Part shown: one piece after another, positions 1-11,200 of the stretch | Layout of the letters: each line of letters begins with the position of its first letter | Numbering within the stretch: position 1 is the first letter of the stretch | Assembly (NCBI RefSeq): GCF_036373705.1 | Contig: NC_089853.1 | Location: forward strand, 7,909,405 to 7,973,404 | Direction of reading: 5' to 3' | DNA: 64,000 nucleotides | Source: Amia ocellicauda | Taxonomy: Eukaryota; Chordata; Actinopteri; Amiiformes; Amiidae | Program-made: the position numbers and the translations under genes | Notes under the pieces: model-generated | The model's input: only the letters and a program-made list of their open reading frames with translations | The model's database searches: none | Told to the model about the DNA's origin: nothing

Positions 1-344
1 GCTGAGAAACTGTTTATGGTGTCAAGATTATTATCGAATGAGCCATTTCACTTCCTGCTGACACGCTGCTCAGATTCAGGCAGCGATAGAGAAACCACTG
101 GGTGCAGAAAACAGAGTGTCTGACAGCTCTCTCGTTCTGTGCTCCTCTCCCCTCCTCTCCTCTCCCCTCCTCTCCTCTCCCCTGCTCTCTCCTCTCTCCT
201 CTCTCCTGTAATGCAGCACTGCTCAACACATTGGGATTGGTCTGAAGGGAACGTATAAAGGCAGAGATCACAGTCCTGGCTACTAATCTGATTCTTCACA
301 GTTATACCTGTTTTGCAGATGTTTACATTCTATTGCTTTGATCT

Positions 345-351
<7 letters not shown>

Positions 352-384
<33 letters not shown>
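352..384. repeat. poly-C followed by (CT)n microsatellite
   Basis: A run of about 10 C passes directly into uninterrupted CT dinucleotides. It is a simple-sequence repeat in intergenic DNA. The flanking 1-690 shows no gene I can support; its short frames are shadows of CT/GA-rich sequence. Confidence 0.9.
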
Positions 385-387
<3 letters not shown>

Positions 388-689
388 CATCTGTAATTTG
401 ACTTTAGTGTATCTCTTGGCAGATGGTTTCGATCGGCTTATTTCATTTACAAGATTCCCGGGACGTGTACTTCAAAGCGGGAGCCTGTTTGCTTTAATAC
501 AGCATTTTAAAAGGGGGGGAGGGAGCGAGAGAAAATCAAATTAAAAGCCAGGCAGCAGCCACTGAAGACTCGTTTGTGTTCACAGACCACCACTACCCAC
601 CCACCCCACACCCACACCCTCGACAACAATCAATTATCATTCATTTATCAATGACATCACCATGTGAAAGGCAGCACCTCTCCCTTTTG

Positions 690-2330
690 CTAACGTACTG
701 ACTGCAGCTGAAAGAAACACTGGAGGAGTCTGGGCCAGGGGCCAGCAGAAGTGAGAGACTTCAGGAGCCCGGCCCCTGGTCTGGACACTCTCACACAGAG
801 AGCTACACCTCAGACTACACTCACCTGGGCCTGACTATTAGTGCGTCAGGGGGCTTTAACCTGGCAGTGAAGGCACTCAAAGACAAAGCAAGAAGAGCTT
901 TCTACGCAATCAGAAGATTCTATAAAATTAATATTCCAGTAAAAATCTGGCTCAAACTAATTGACAGTGTGGTAGGGAGGTATGGGGTCCACTCAGTCAA
1001 CAGGACTACACTAGGTGGGACAAACACCCAATCGAGACCCTGCATACTGAACTCTATAAACACACTGCAGGTGCACAGGAACACACAAACCACGCCTGCA
1101 GGGCAGATTAGGCCGTTACCCAACTCTCATTAATATAAAGAAAAGAGCACTGAAATTCTGGATGCACCTAAAGAAAAGTGAGGCAGACTCACTCCAGTAC
1201 AAGGCCCTCCAAACCAAGAGCTCAGCTCTGAAAAGAGTCCCTGAGTCAGCTGGCCCTGAAACTCACAACACTGACCCCCGCTAATACTGCGAACAGAGAC
1301 CAGCTTCAGGTCAGCACTGCGTACCTGTCCCTAATCAGAGTCAACCACATTATAAAGATAACCAAAACCTCCTCTCTGGAATATTGGAACAATGAAACTA
1401 AACCCCAGAGTAAACTGGATTGCTGTCAGGCCCTAAACAGAGAAAACACCCTGGCAGAGTCTCTCTTCACTGTCAGAGGCACTGCGGTCACTGAGAGACA
1501 GGAGAGGTGGACACAGAGAGGAGCAGCGCTGCGGTCACTGAGAGACAGGAGAGGTGGACACAGAGAGGACAGTGTAGACACTGAGAGACAGGAGAGGTGG
1601 ACACAGAGAGGACAGTGTAGACACTAAGAGACAGGAGAGGTGGACACAGAGAGGACAGTGTAGACACTGAGAGACAGGAGAGGTGGACACAGAGACGACA
1701 GTGTAGACACTGAGAGACAGGAGAGGTGGACACAGAGAGGACAGTGTAGACACTGAGAGACAGGAGAGGTGGACACAGAGAGGACAGTGTAGACACAGAG
1801 ACAGGAGAGGTGGATACAGAGAGGACAGTGTAGACACTGAGAGACAGGAGAGGTGGACACAGAGAGGACAGTGTAGACACTGAGAGACAGGAGAGGTGGA
1901 CACAGAGACGACAGTGTAGACACTGAGAGACAGGAGAGGTGGACACAGAGAGGAGCAGCGCTGCGGTCACTGAGAGACAGGAGAGGTGGACACAGAGAGG
2001 AGCAGCGCTGCGGTCACTGAGAGACAGGAGAGGTGGACACAGAGAGGACAGTGTAGACACTGAGAGACAGGAGAGGTGGACACAGAGAGGACAGTGTAGA
2101 CACTGAGAGACAGGAGAGGTGGACACAGAGAGGACCGGCGCTGCGGTTCACTGAGAGACAGGAGAGGTCAAGACAGAGATGCACTTCCTCCTGCACTGCA
2201 GTAAATAAGCCCAAATAAGGGACACATTCTTTCATAAAGTAAGAAATGCCCACACAACCTTTGACAAAACTGATATAAAAGAAAAACGGTCAGTCAGGAC
2301 ACACAGCCCCTCTGGATGCCCAATGTGTCA
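690..2330 (+). mobile_element. degenerate non-LTR retrotransposon (LINE) ORF2 3' part
   Basis: The sequence reads as the C-terminal part of a fish LINE reverse-transcriptase ORF. At about 820-960 it gives YTHLGLTISASGGFNLAVKA and then ARRAFYAIRRFYKINIPVK, typical of the region downstream of the RT catalytic core. A frameshift near 1110 moves the reading into GRYPTLINIKKRALKFW (1110-1165). Coding-like sequence continues past 1440 with an ALNRENTLAESLFT segment. A tandem repeat interrupts it (1476-2180), and a terminal MHFLLHC segment follows at about 2180-2200. Stops and frameshifts show the copy is dead. The upstream RT core and endonuclease are absent, so this is a 5'-truncated copy. The exact LINE clade cannot be fixed by eye. 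Confidence 0.8.
1476..2180. repeat. 43/47-bp minisatellite inside the LINE ORF
   Basis: There are about 15 tandem copies of a 43-bp unit, core CTGAGAGACAGGAGAGGTGG followed by ACACAGAGAGGACAGTGTAGA. Several copies carry an alternative 47-bp form in which the junction reads GAGCAGCGCTGCGGT. The first and last copies grade into LINE coding sequence. The unit therefore appears to have been born from the LINE by local duplication. Long minus-strand frames over this stretch are only the repeat read backwards. Confidence 0.9.
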
Positions 2331-2336
2331 CAGACA

Positions 2337-3425
2337 AGGATGGGCAAAGATACATCAAAATGTATTTTAAAATAAGATACCAAATACCTTAATTTGAAGT
2401 GTATCAAAATAAACTCCAAAATACAGCAGCCACACCATGTATCAAAATAAACTACTGTATTTTTGTATTTTAAAAATACTAACATACTTTTACAAGGGAG
2501 CATGAAATCACTTTGCAAACCTTCCATCTATCGGCCTGTTTGATCTACCCCTTCACCAGTACATTGACTCAGTTGATTAAGTAGATAATGTTTGATAGCA
2601 ACAGCTTTCCTCTGCCTAACGAGTCGTGTGATAAATCTGACATATGCAACCAGTTAACAGATCAAATATTCACATATCCCTGTGATCACCCAGATGAAGG
2701 TTAGTTGAAAGTAACCAACAGTTTAATGTTTAACTAAGTTTACTAATGACTCAGAATTGTATCCTAATTTAGTTACTTGGTGTTTGGTAGTGAAGGGCCT
2801 ACTTTTCATCAGCAACACTGACTCAATGACAAACAAGCAACTAGTTTCTAAGTAATTAATCATTTGATTGTTAATCATAAATATAATACATTATGTGTCA
2901 GGCAGTCATTCATGCAATGGTATGCAAAATTATGATCCTACTAAACAGCTACTTCAATTAGGGTACAATCATTTAGCAATCAATTATTTATTTATCAATC
3001 ATTGGACACCTATTTGTAAGTTGAAAACAAACATTTTAGCACTTTGTCAACAATTATTAAATGATCAATATGTTTCGATTTTAAATGTAGCCAGAAACGT
3101 AATCAGAAAGTAGCAACAGAACCTGTCAAGGAGTATTAACCCAACTCCAACCACCAGAGGACACATACACATTAATAGTGTAGTAATTTACTTAAACTCC
3201 AATAGAGAATACTACAACAGAGTATTCTCCCTGTGGCCTGTTGCCTACATTGCAGATGTCTCTTTTTCTCACCTTGACCTTCTTCTTCTCAACAAGTCTG
3301 GGCAAATTACTGAGTAGCACCAATCAGCACTTTTATAATGTCATCATGTAGACTTCTCACAAAGTATTTTTAAACTACAAAATACAAAACACTAAAGTAT
3401 TTTGATACATGTCCTTGTATTTCTG
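2337..3425. mobile_element. AT-rich block with inverted arms, candidate non-autonomous DNA transposon
   Basis: The block is AT-rich and non-coding. CATGTATCAAAATA at about 2436-2449 matches the reverse complement at about 3399-3412, and TTTAAAAATAC near 2469 pairs with GTATTTTTAAA near 3364. It lies between the end of the LINE ORF remnant and LINE 3'-tail sequence, as expected for an insertion into the LINE. The arms are imperfect and I could not define a target-site duplication, so the family (possibly hAT-like) is a guess. Confidence 0.4.
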
Positions 3426-3476
3426 TTTGAAAAACAAAACACAAATTAATCTGTAAATAGTAAATATTTTTTTTGT

Positions 3477-3614
3477 GTGATTTATTATTATATTATGTAT
3501 TATTTATTTATTTTCCATACATGTATGTCCAATTGCTTTGGCAATACAAATTTGTTTGTCATGCCAATAAAGCACCTTAAACTGAATTTGAGAGAGAGAG
3601 ATAGAGAGGGGCTG
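3477..3614 (+). mobile_element. LINE 3' UTR copy 1 with (GA)n tail
   Basis: The stretch runs from ATTTATTTTCCATACATGTATG through CTTTGGCAATACAAATTT and CATGCCAATAAAGC, then GAGAGAGAGA. It contains a polyadenylation-like AATAAA and ends in a GA repeat, the tail arrangement of several fish LINEs. It may be the displaced 3' end of the LINE remnant at 690-2330, split by the AT-rich insertion. Confidence 0.6.
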
Positions 3615-3714
3615 CCACACAGCACATGGGCATCATGTGCATCATGTGCATCAACAGATAACCTCAGATCATTTCTGACAGAAATGTGAAGCAAAAACTA
3701 GTTGTAGAGAGAGA

Positions 3715-3925
3715 GAGACGTGACACTCTGCACATGGGCACTGTCTGGCAGAGGAATTGTAAATACTAGTTTCTGATGTATGCTCTTGTTATAATTTGTT
3801 TTCTGTATTTTAATACATTTTATAAAGCATTGTGATTTATTATTATTTATTTTCCATACATGTATGCTTTGGCAACACAAATTTATTTTTCATGCCAATA
3901 AAGCTCCTTAAATTGAAATTGAATA

Positions 3926-3967
<42 letters not shown>
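3715..3967 (+). mobile_element. LINE 3' UTR copy 2 with (GA)n tail
   Basis: This is a second, diverged direct copy of the same 3' tail (CCATACATGTATG, CTTTGGCAA, CATGCCAATAAAGC, then GA repeats to 3967). It has a longer upstream 3' UTR segment than copy 1. Two tails in tandem suggest either nested insertion or a local duplication. Confidence 0.6.
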
Positions 3968-3970
<3 letters not shown>

Positions 3971-4689
3971 TGAAGTTTCGTGAGCAGATGTCAGATGCTG
4001 GGACACGGTGACCGAGTCTTTCAGAAGGAAATATTCCAGAACTGGAATGTTTGTTTCTTTGAGCTTGTGTTTATTAATCAGCATTATTATTACTATAATA
4101 TTTTTTATTATTAATTCATTCAGCCAATCACTTACTCCTGCACAGGTTCTGCGCTGGACAGATGGAAATCAAACACTGATTCTGTTTCACACACTGAAGG
4201 TTGTTTGAGCTTTTCATACCTGGTATTGTGGAACATTATTGATTTATAACCAAAATGCCATTCACAAAGGAAACCAGAGCACACACACACAGAGACAAAC
4301 ATTTATGTGTGTGTGCATGAGTGCGTCTCTGTGTCATTGTGTGCATCAGATGTGTGTGTGTATGCCTGTTTCATTGAGAGTTCATCGAGGGCTTGTGAAG
4401 AGCTCTCACCTGCTGCCCACACACACAGCAGTGCGATCCCAGGTCTTACTCACCCATCTCATTACAGGAATAAAGACCCTACATTCAGAGCACACGTCTC
4501 AGTGCAGGGCCAGAACAATATACACAGGAACACAACTTTACATGGCAATGAATGCCAGAGATATACACTAGAGATATAGATCTAAATAAATAATAAACTA
4601 AATAATAGCTTATTTTCCATTTATCTTCCTACCCCACAACTTTCAAGTTAAAATAAAATTCTAAAATGTATTAAAAATAAACACTGAAA

Positions 4690-5375
4690 TAGCTTGGTTG
4701 GATAAGTGTACACCCCCTGTAATAGCAATCCTACTGTGCAGGGAAAGTGTGTAAGAGCTGTGGGCTTCTATGGCCCAGACAGGTGACAGTCTTCTGGAAC
4801 AGCAATATCCCAGCACTGCACACATCTGGCCTGTATGGAACTCAAGACAGCCCACCTAGAGTCCCGTCCGAAGTTTGCAAAACAACACTCTGTAGCCATG
4901 AGGCAAAACGGTTTGTGGTCTGATGAAACTACAGTGGAACTCTTTGTCCTAAATGCACAGCGTTACGTTTGGCTCAAACCCAACACAGCGCATCACCAAG
5001 AGAGCCCCGCCCCTCCTGTGAAGCCTGGGGGGGCAGCATCCTGATATAGGGCTGTTTCTCATGGGCAGGACTGGGGCTCTTGTCAGGAGAAAAGGGCGCC
5101 AAATGGAGCAAAGAACAGAAAAGTCCTTGAGGAAAACCTGCTGCCCTGTGCAAGGAAGATGAAACTAGGACTGAAGCTCACCTTTCAGCAGGACAATGAC
5201 CCGAAGCACACAGCCAGAACTACACTGGGGTGGATAAGACACAGAGGTAAAGGTCCAGACTCACAGCCAAAGGTGCTTCACCGGGTATTAACTCAGTGGA
5301 GGGAGATGTATCCAATTAGGATATTTCAGTTTTGTATTTTTAATATATAATTTTTTTTCACAATAAACCATTTCC
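4690..5375 (+). pseudogene. Tc1-like transposase relic
   Basis: Translated pieces in shifting frames give LWSDETTVELFVLNAQRYVW (first catalytic Asp region, about 4915-4975) and LTFQQDNDPKHTARTTL (second catalytic Asp motif, about 5178-5230). The typical Tc1 spacer lies between them. A stop near 5041 and a frameshift separate the two blocks. The catalytic Glu motif is missing: sequence jumps from about 5260 to the 3' terminal region. It is an old dead copy, unlike the intact element at 46141-47361. Confidence 0.8.
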
Positions 5376-6398
5376 CCGCCGTGTGGTGAGTGTGACAGCT
5401 GGGGGCCGCCCCTGCCATCACCCTGCTGCATTGCGGCTACACAAAAAACTTGCTGCCAAAGGACTTAAACAAAACAATCTCTCGTTTAAATCCGTCACTT
5501 AAACTCAGCCGGTGTCCACCGAGGTGACCAGCGCCGGGTCTGTTCCTAACGAAGCGCGGCTTAATGAGGAGCATCACGTCAGTGCACCCCCCCTGTTTAC
5601 TCTTGATACTGTACTGTATAGCAGATAGCAAAACACTAATATCCTGTTAGGCAATCAGGGCTCTTCCCAAAGAGCTCAGCTCCCTGACGTCAGTGTGTGT
5701 GTGTGCGTGTGTGTGTGTGTTTGTGCACATGTGAGTGTGTGTGTGTGAGTGCGTGCAGTTATCTAATATCTATGAGCAAAAGTGATAAAAGTCTCCAGAA
5801 GTGGCGCACAGGCCAACCCAAGGTAAAGCTGTAAGAGGCAGATTCTACAACACACTGTAATTCTGTTTAAGGACTTTATCTTTAATTTTGTTTGATTTCA
5901 ATCTGTTCTGTCAAATGTATTTGTCATCCTGTGAACACAGACACACCCTCACTCACTCACATACACACTCACACTCTTGGTTTGTGTTGCCCAAGGCCTG
6001 CAGGATCAGGTAGTGTTTGAGGTTTGGACCCACCCCCCCATCCCGGCGTGTCCACAGTGCAGATCAGTCCGGGACACACGGCTCATAACGAGGGAGGAGG
6101 GAGGACGAGAGGGAGGGAGGGGACGTTTTAATTAAGAATGCCTCTGTGAGGATGGAGTGAAGTGCAACAGAGAGCGGAGCCGAGGATAATAGGATCACTG
6201 GGTACACAGAGACCTGCGCAGAGAGAGCAGCCGAGTGTGAGTGACTCACGTCTCCCCACACACACACACACACACACTCACCTGCACAGCAGTCAGGCCT
6301 GCACTGACCCCTGACCTCAGCTCACAACAGACTGTCCACCCTGCTGGGGGAGAAACACAGACCGCAGAGGGACAGTGAGATGGAAAGGGATACGGGTT

Positions 6399-6453
<55 letters not shown>

Positions 6454-7900
6454 AGGGGCTATGATTGACAGCTGTCAGAGGCTGCTCTCTTCAGTCACTC
6501 GTTCAGCTCATTTATCTCGGTTTTCTGCCGGCTGAGAAGAACGGTTTCATGTGAACAATCCTCCCCCCCGCCTTTATTGAGCAGAATCAGCGCCACTTCC
6601 CATCAGCCTCCTGCACGGCTGACAGAGTCCTGCTCCGACCTGACAGGGCTGGGGGGGCTGGTCCCGAGAGACACAGTCCAGTCCGCACAACCCCACGGCG
6701 GATGGACAGAAGACAAGCCTCCCATAGCAACCCCCCCCCTCTCTCTCTTGCTCTCTCTCTCCTCCTACAGTCTTATTTCCATTAGAAAGAGGGCTCAGAA
6801 TATCAATGCACTCTTTAATTAAAAACCAGCTTTTGTTCTGCAAGAATTAAAACATTCAACATAAAACAGTGCGCATCGAGCCCCCCCGACCCTTCAGAGC
6901 TGATACACACCCACGTCCCCTTCCTTCAAATCCCTCCATCCCCCCTCCATTACGCCTCACAGTTCCCTACATCTCTATCCATCCATCTTCTGCTCTCTCT
7001 CTCGTTTCCCTGTCATCTCTCAATCCCTCTCTCTCTCTGTGCATCAGTGTAGATATCCCACCCTCGGGTCACTGTAGTCCTGACTGCACAACTAAACAAC
7101 AACAGACAACTTCGCTGCTACCTAGAAAACACCACACACACACACTCCTCTATTTCCCTCCACACCTCAATCGCTCTCTCTTATCTCACCTTGTGTATGG
7201 CTGCCTCTCTTCTTTCTTTCCCCTCTCGCTGCATGTCCAACCATCTCCCTCCCTGAGAGCGTGAGAGTGCAAAAGCGTGAGAGTGAGAGCGTGAGAAAGA
7301 ATGCGACTGTGAGCATGTGAGAGTGCGAGAGTGAGAGAATGCGAAAGTTAGAGAGCGTGAGTGTGAGAGAGCGTGAGAGTGAACGATAGTGTGAGAGTGC
7401 GTGAGAGTGCATGAGAGAGAGGGTCAGAGCATGTCAGAGTGAGTGAGAGAGTGTGTAGAGGCAGGGTGGGTGGGTAGCTGTTCATTGTGGTTAAAGAGAG
7501 AGTTGTGAATCTGTGGTTCTACTCCCGGGGTCTCTCAGATTCCTGGCTGGAGTGAATGACACGCGTGTTCCTCATCATCACACACACGCGCACAGGTGAC
7601 ACCCAATGACACGGACTACCTGCCCCCTACCCCCTCCAGGGGAGCAACATTCTGGATCTGTGCACCTGACACAGGCGACAGTGAGACAACGGGAGAATAA
7701 AATATTCATGGGAAACACGAACACACACACAGGGGAGAGGTTTTACATTCCCTACAGGCAACACCGAGTGACAGCTGAATGAGCTTCTCTCTCTCAAACA
7801 CTGACAATAACACACTCTCACACACAACCGCTGTCACCGGTCACGGGCCGCAGCTGACCCGATCAACAGCAGTGACACCTAGTGGCACACTGAGGGCACA
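5376..7900. other. intergenic DNA with simple repeats only
   Basis: I see no gene here. The stretch holds a GT-rich microsatellite (about 5695-5753), a long pure (GA)n at about 6402-6451, a CT-rich zone (6730-7030) and an imperfect GAGAGTG/GTGAGA repeat (about 7255-7455). The short frames present are low-complexity shadows without splice-site or homology support. Confidence 0.6.
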
Positions 7901-7927
7901 GCAACTATAGATTTCACTGAGAAATAT

Positions 7928-7933
7928 TTTATT
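7928..7933 (-). terminator. SAAL1: SAAL1 polyadenylation signal (candidate)
   Basis: The minus-strand AATAAA (TTTATT on plus) lies about 360 bp beyond the SAAL1 stop. It is the first canonical hexamer downstream, so the 3' UTR would be roughly 7910-8291. Confidence 0.5.
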
Positions 7934-7997
7934 ATACAAATGAAGATTCATATATAGTAGAAAAAGTACAAGGTTTCAAGTTTCAAAAAAATCAAGC

Positions 7998-8108
7998 AGT
8001 CAGTGTGTCAGTCAGTCGGTCAGTCAGTGTGTCAGTCAGTCAGTCAGTCAGTCAGTCAGTCAGTCAGTGTGTCAGTCAGTCATTGTGTCAGTCAGTCATT
8101 GTGTCAGT
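7998..8108. repeat. (CAGT)n tetranucleotide microsatellite in the SAAL1 3' UTR
   Basis: About 25 CAGT units are interrupted by GTGT, GGT and ATT variants. The repeat lies within the inferred SAAL1 3' UTR, so it would be transcribed as (ACUG)n. Confidence 0.85.
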
Positions 8109-8291
8109 CAGGCTGCTCTGGCTGCACAGTCTGACACACGGGAGTCCAAGAGAGCTGCAGGAGCTCAACCCTGGACTGGCCTGGCCTGTCCTGTCTCTGA
8201 GACTCGGACCCTCCCGGTACCAGCGCCGCTGGGGTGGCCTGACCTTTGACCCAGCGCTGGCTGTGGCTCTGGCCCGGCCCAGTCTCTGGGC

Positions 8292-11200
8292 TCAGGGCCG
8301 TGGTCTGGGGCAGTGGGGCGCCAGGGAGGCAAAGAGCTGGGGATCCACACAGGACAGCAGGGCTGAGAGGTGCTGCACCTGGGAGAGAGGAGGAGAGAGA
8401 CAGACAGGGTGGCGTTATATACTTATTTGAGTTATATTAGTACTGGTGTAAATGTTAGTAATGAGAGAGAGAGAGAGACAAGGGAGAGGGACAGTGAGTG
8501 AACAGATGAGAGAGGAGGGAGGGAGAAGAAAGGAGAAGAGTGAAAGGAGGAGGAGGGTCAGAGGAAGGGAAGGAGCGCAGGAGAGGGAGAGAGGGACGGG
8601 GGGGCTAACCGTGGCGCTGTGCTGGGGCTGCAGGCTCTGGGCCGCACACACACCGCTGTCCTCCGTCAGAGCGCCGGACCGCACCAGCTCCAACACGGAC
8701 TCCTGCAGCACAGAGACACAGTCAGAGGGACAGAGACAGTCAGAGGGACACACAGAGGGACACTGAGTGAGACACACAGGGACAGTGAGAAAGACACAGG
8801 GACACAGTGAGAGAGACACAGGGACACAGTGAGAGAGACACACAGGGACAGTGAGAGACACACACAGGTACAACACAGAGACTGCGCTCCCCCCCTTGCC
8901 TGGCTCAGCTCAGAGAGGATGCTGGACAGGAAGTCTGTCGCTGTCTCGCTCAGGAACTGCAGGGATTGGTCCTCCGCCTGACTGACAGCCGGCTGTCCCG
9001 CCCCCTCACCCTCCTCCCTGCTCTCTGTTGCCTTCTGTTGGCACTCCTTCAGGTACTGCAGCAGCCTGAGCAGACTGGCCACCAGCGGCAGGGCTGCAAC
9101 ACAGGACTCAACACCTCACACTCAACACAGTGGCAGGGCTGCGACATAGACCTCAACACCTCACACTCAACACAGCGGCAGGGTCACACTCAACACCTCA
9201 CACTCAACACAGCGGTAGGGTCACACTCAACACCTCACATTCAAGACAGTGGCAAGGCTGCAACACGGGACTCAATACCTCACACTCAACACAGCGGCAG
9301 GGTCACACTCAGACTCAGACTCCATATGAACACTGTACCTCCTGCAGTCCTTATTCCCTTTGTCTGTCTGTCTGTCCCTCTCACCCCCCCCCCCCCCCCC
9401 CCCCGAGACCTTTCCTCTCTTCCCTGCGCTCCCCCCCCTCCTCTCTCCATCCCTCCCTCCCTCCTCACTGCTGTGTGGGCTGCAGTATGCGGGTCGGTCC
9501 GGACAGCAGAACAGCACTCCCAGCACAGCCAGGGCCGGGGTCAGCAGAGACCGCTGCTCCAACAGAACCAGGGCGGGGTCGTCTGGCTGGCACAGGTCAG
9601 AGGTCACGACCCCACTGAGCAGAGACCACACCCCCTCCCCCGCCTGCTCCACTGCACAGGGTGAGAGAGTGAGAGAGAGAGATTGAGAGAGAGGGATGCG
9701 GTACAGGCAGGAAAGGTGTGCAAGTCTGTCTATTGGTTTCCACTAGTCTGTGTCCCCGTCCTCTCACCCAGCGCCTGGACGCCCTCTTCCACAGTGGTCA
9801 GGAGCTGCAGGGTATGAACATACACCTCCAGACCCTCAGGGCTCTCCGACCTGCCCGGGAGACGGACACACACACACAAAAACAACCAAAACAAAAAATA
9901 ATTTAAATTAATTTTAAAATCCCTCTAAACAAATTGAGTTAACTGAAGAGAAGCCATTTTAATCTACAATGTGATTTCCCCTGAGACAGAGGGTCAATAA
10001 TGCGGAGAGGTGGAACCCCAGTTGTCACCTGAGCTGTTTTGCAGCCTCCAGCAGGCAGGGGGCGACCAGCAGGGCGCTCTGGGGCTCCGCGGACGGGGCA
10101 GGCAGGGACACCCACTCCCTCATGAGGTCCTCGTCTAGATCAAACAGCTTGTGCACCAGCTCCCCCACCTTCACCAGCAGCTCCACTGTGAGCATATAGG
10201 TGAGCACAGGTAAGGACAGACAAACACAGGTAAGGACAGACAAACACACAGGTGAGCATAGGTAAGGACAGACTCACACAGATGAGGACATACACACACA
10301 GGTGAGCACAGGTAAGGACAGATACACCGGTATACATGGGAGAAATGTGGACAGTGGGATGGAACAGAGAGATAGAAAAAATGAGAAGGAATTAGAGCTA
10401 GAAAGTTTGAGAGCGAAGGAGAGAGAGGGAGGGAGGGAGGGTGTACCACTGGTGGAGCTGCTCATGATGAAGCACAAGCTCTGACACACGGAGGCCTGCT
10501 GCCGGATCCTGGCCAACCAGCAGGGGGCGACGGAGGCCTGAGACACACAGGTCAGCAGTAACCTGCAGACAGAGACAGAGACGTGACTGAGGTCATCCCT
10601 ACAGTGACTCAAGAGAGACGGACAGAGGGACGTGAACAAGGTCATTACTACAGTAAGTGGGGGGTGGCGTCAGGTGGGGCTGCAGTCCGAGGCCAACACT
10701 GTTCAATAGTTCAATATTTACACGCGTGAACAAGCCGTGTTCATCCTCCTGCATCGTCGTTATTCACGTTTATGTTCATGGATTGGATCTCTGTTGGCTT
10801 TGGCCTCACATGAGATACGGCATGGCAGTAATGCACACTGGATCGAACGGTCTGTTATTACTGTGACTATTGAGAGAGCGAGGGATAGAGGGATACCTGC
10901 AGGTCTCTAACAGCGTAGGGGGATCGGAGTCTTCCAGCAGCAGCAGCAGCACTGCCCTGTGGACAACAGGAGGACAGCAGGTGAGAGAAACAGACGGGGA
11001 GAGGAGAGGGGTTTCTCCTCTGCACTGTCCCTCCCTCACTCTCGCTCGCCAGATTCTGTCTATCGCCCCCTCTGCCTCACCATCCCTCCCTCTCTCCTAC
11101 CCCAGGTCTTTGTTCTTGCTGATGGAGAGACAGGGCTCAGGAAAGCAAGCCATGTTCCCCAGTATCCCCACACAGATCTCCTGCAGAGAGGGAGAGAGAG

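Noticed and set aside
1488..2126. A 212-codon minus-strand frame rich in Ser, Leu and Cys
   Set aside because: It is the 43-bp minisatellite read backwards. The genuine coding trace is the plus-strand LINE.
4239..4579. Open frames with Cys/His/Val-rich translation near a GT-rich stretch
   Set aside because: Low-complexity shadow of GTGTGT and CACACA sequence with no similarity to a known protein.
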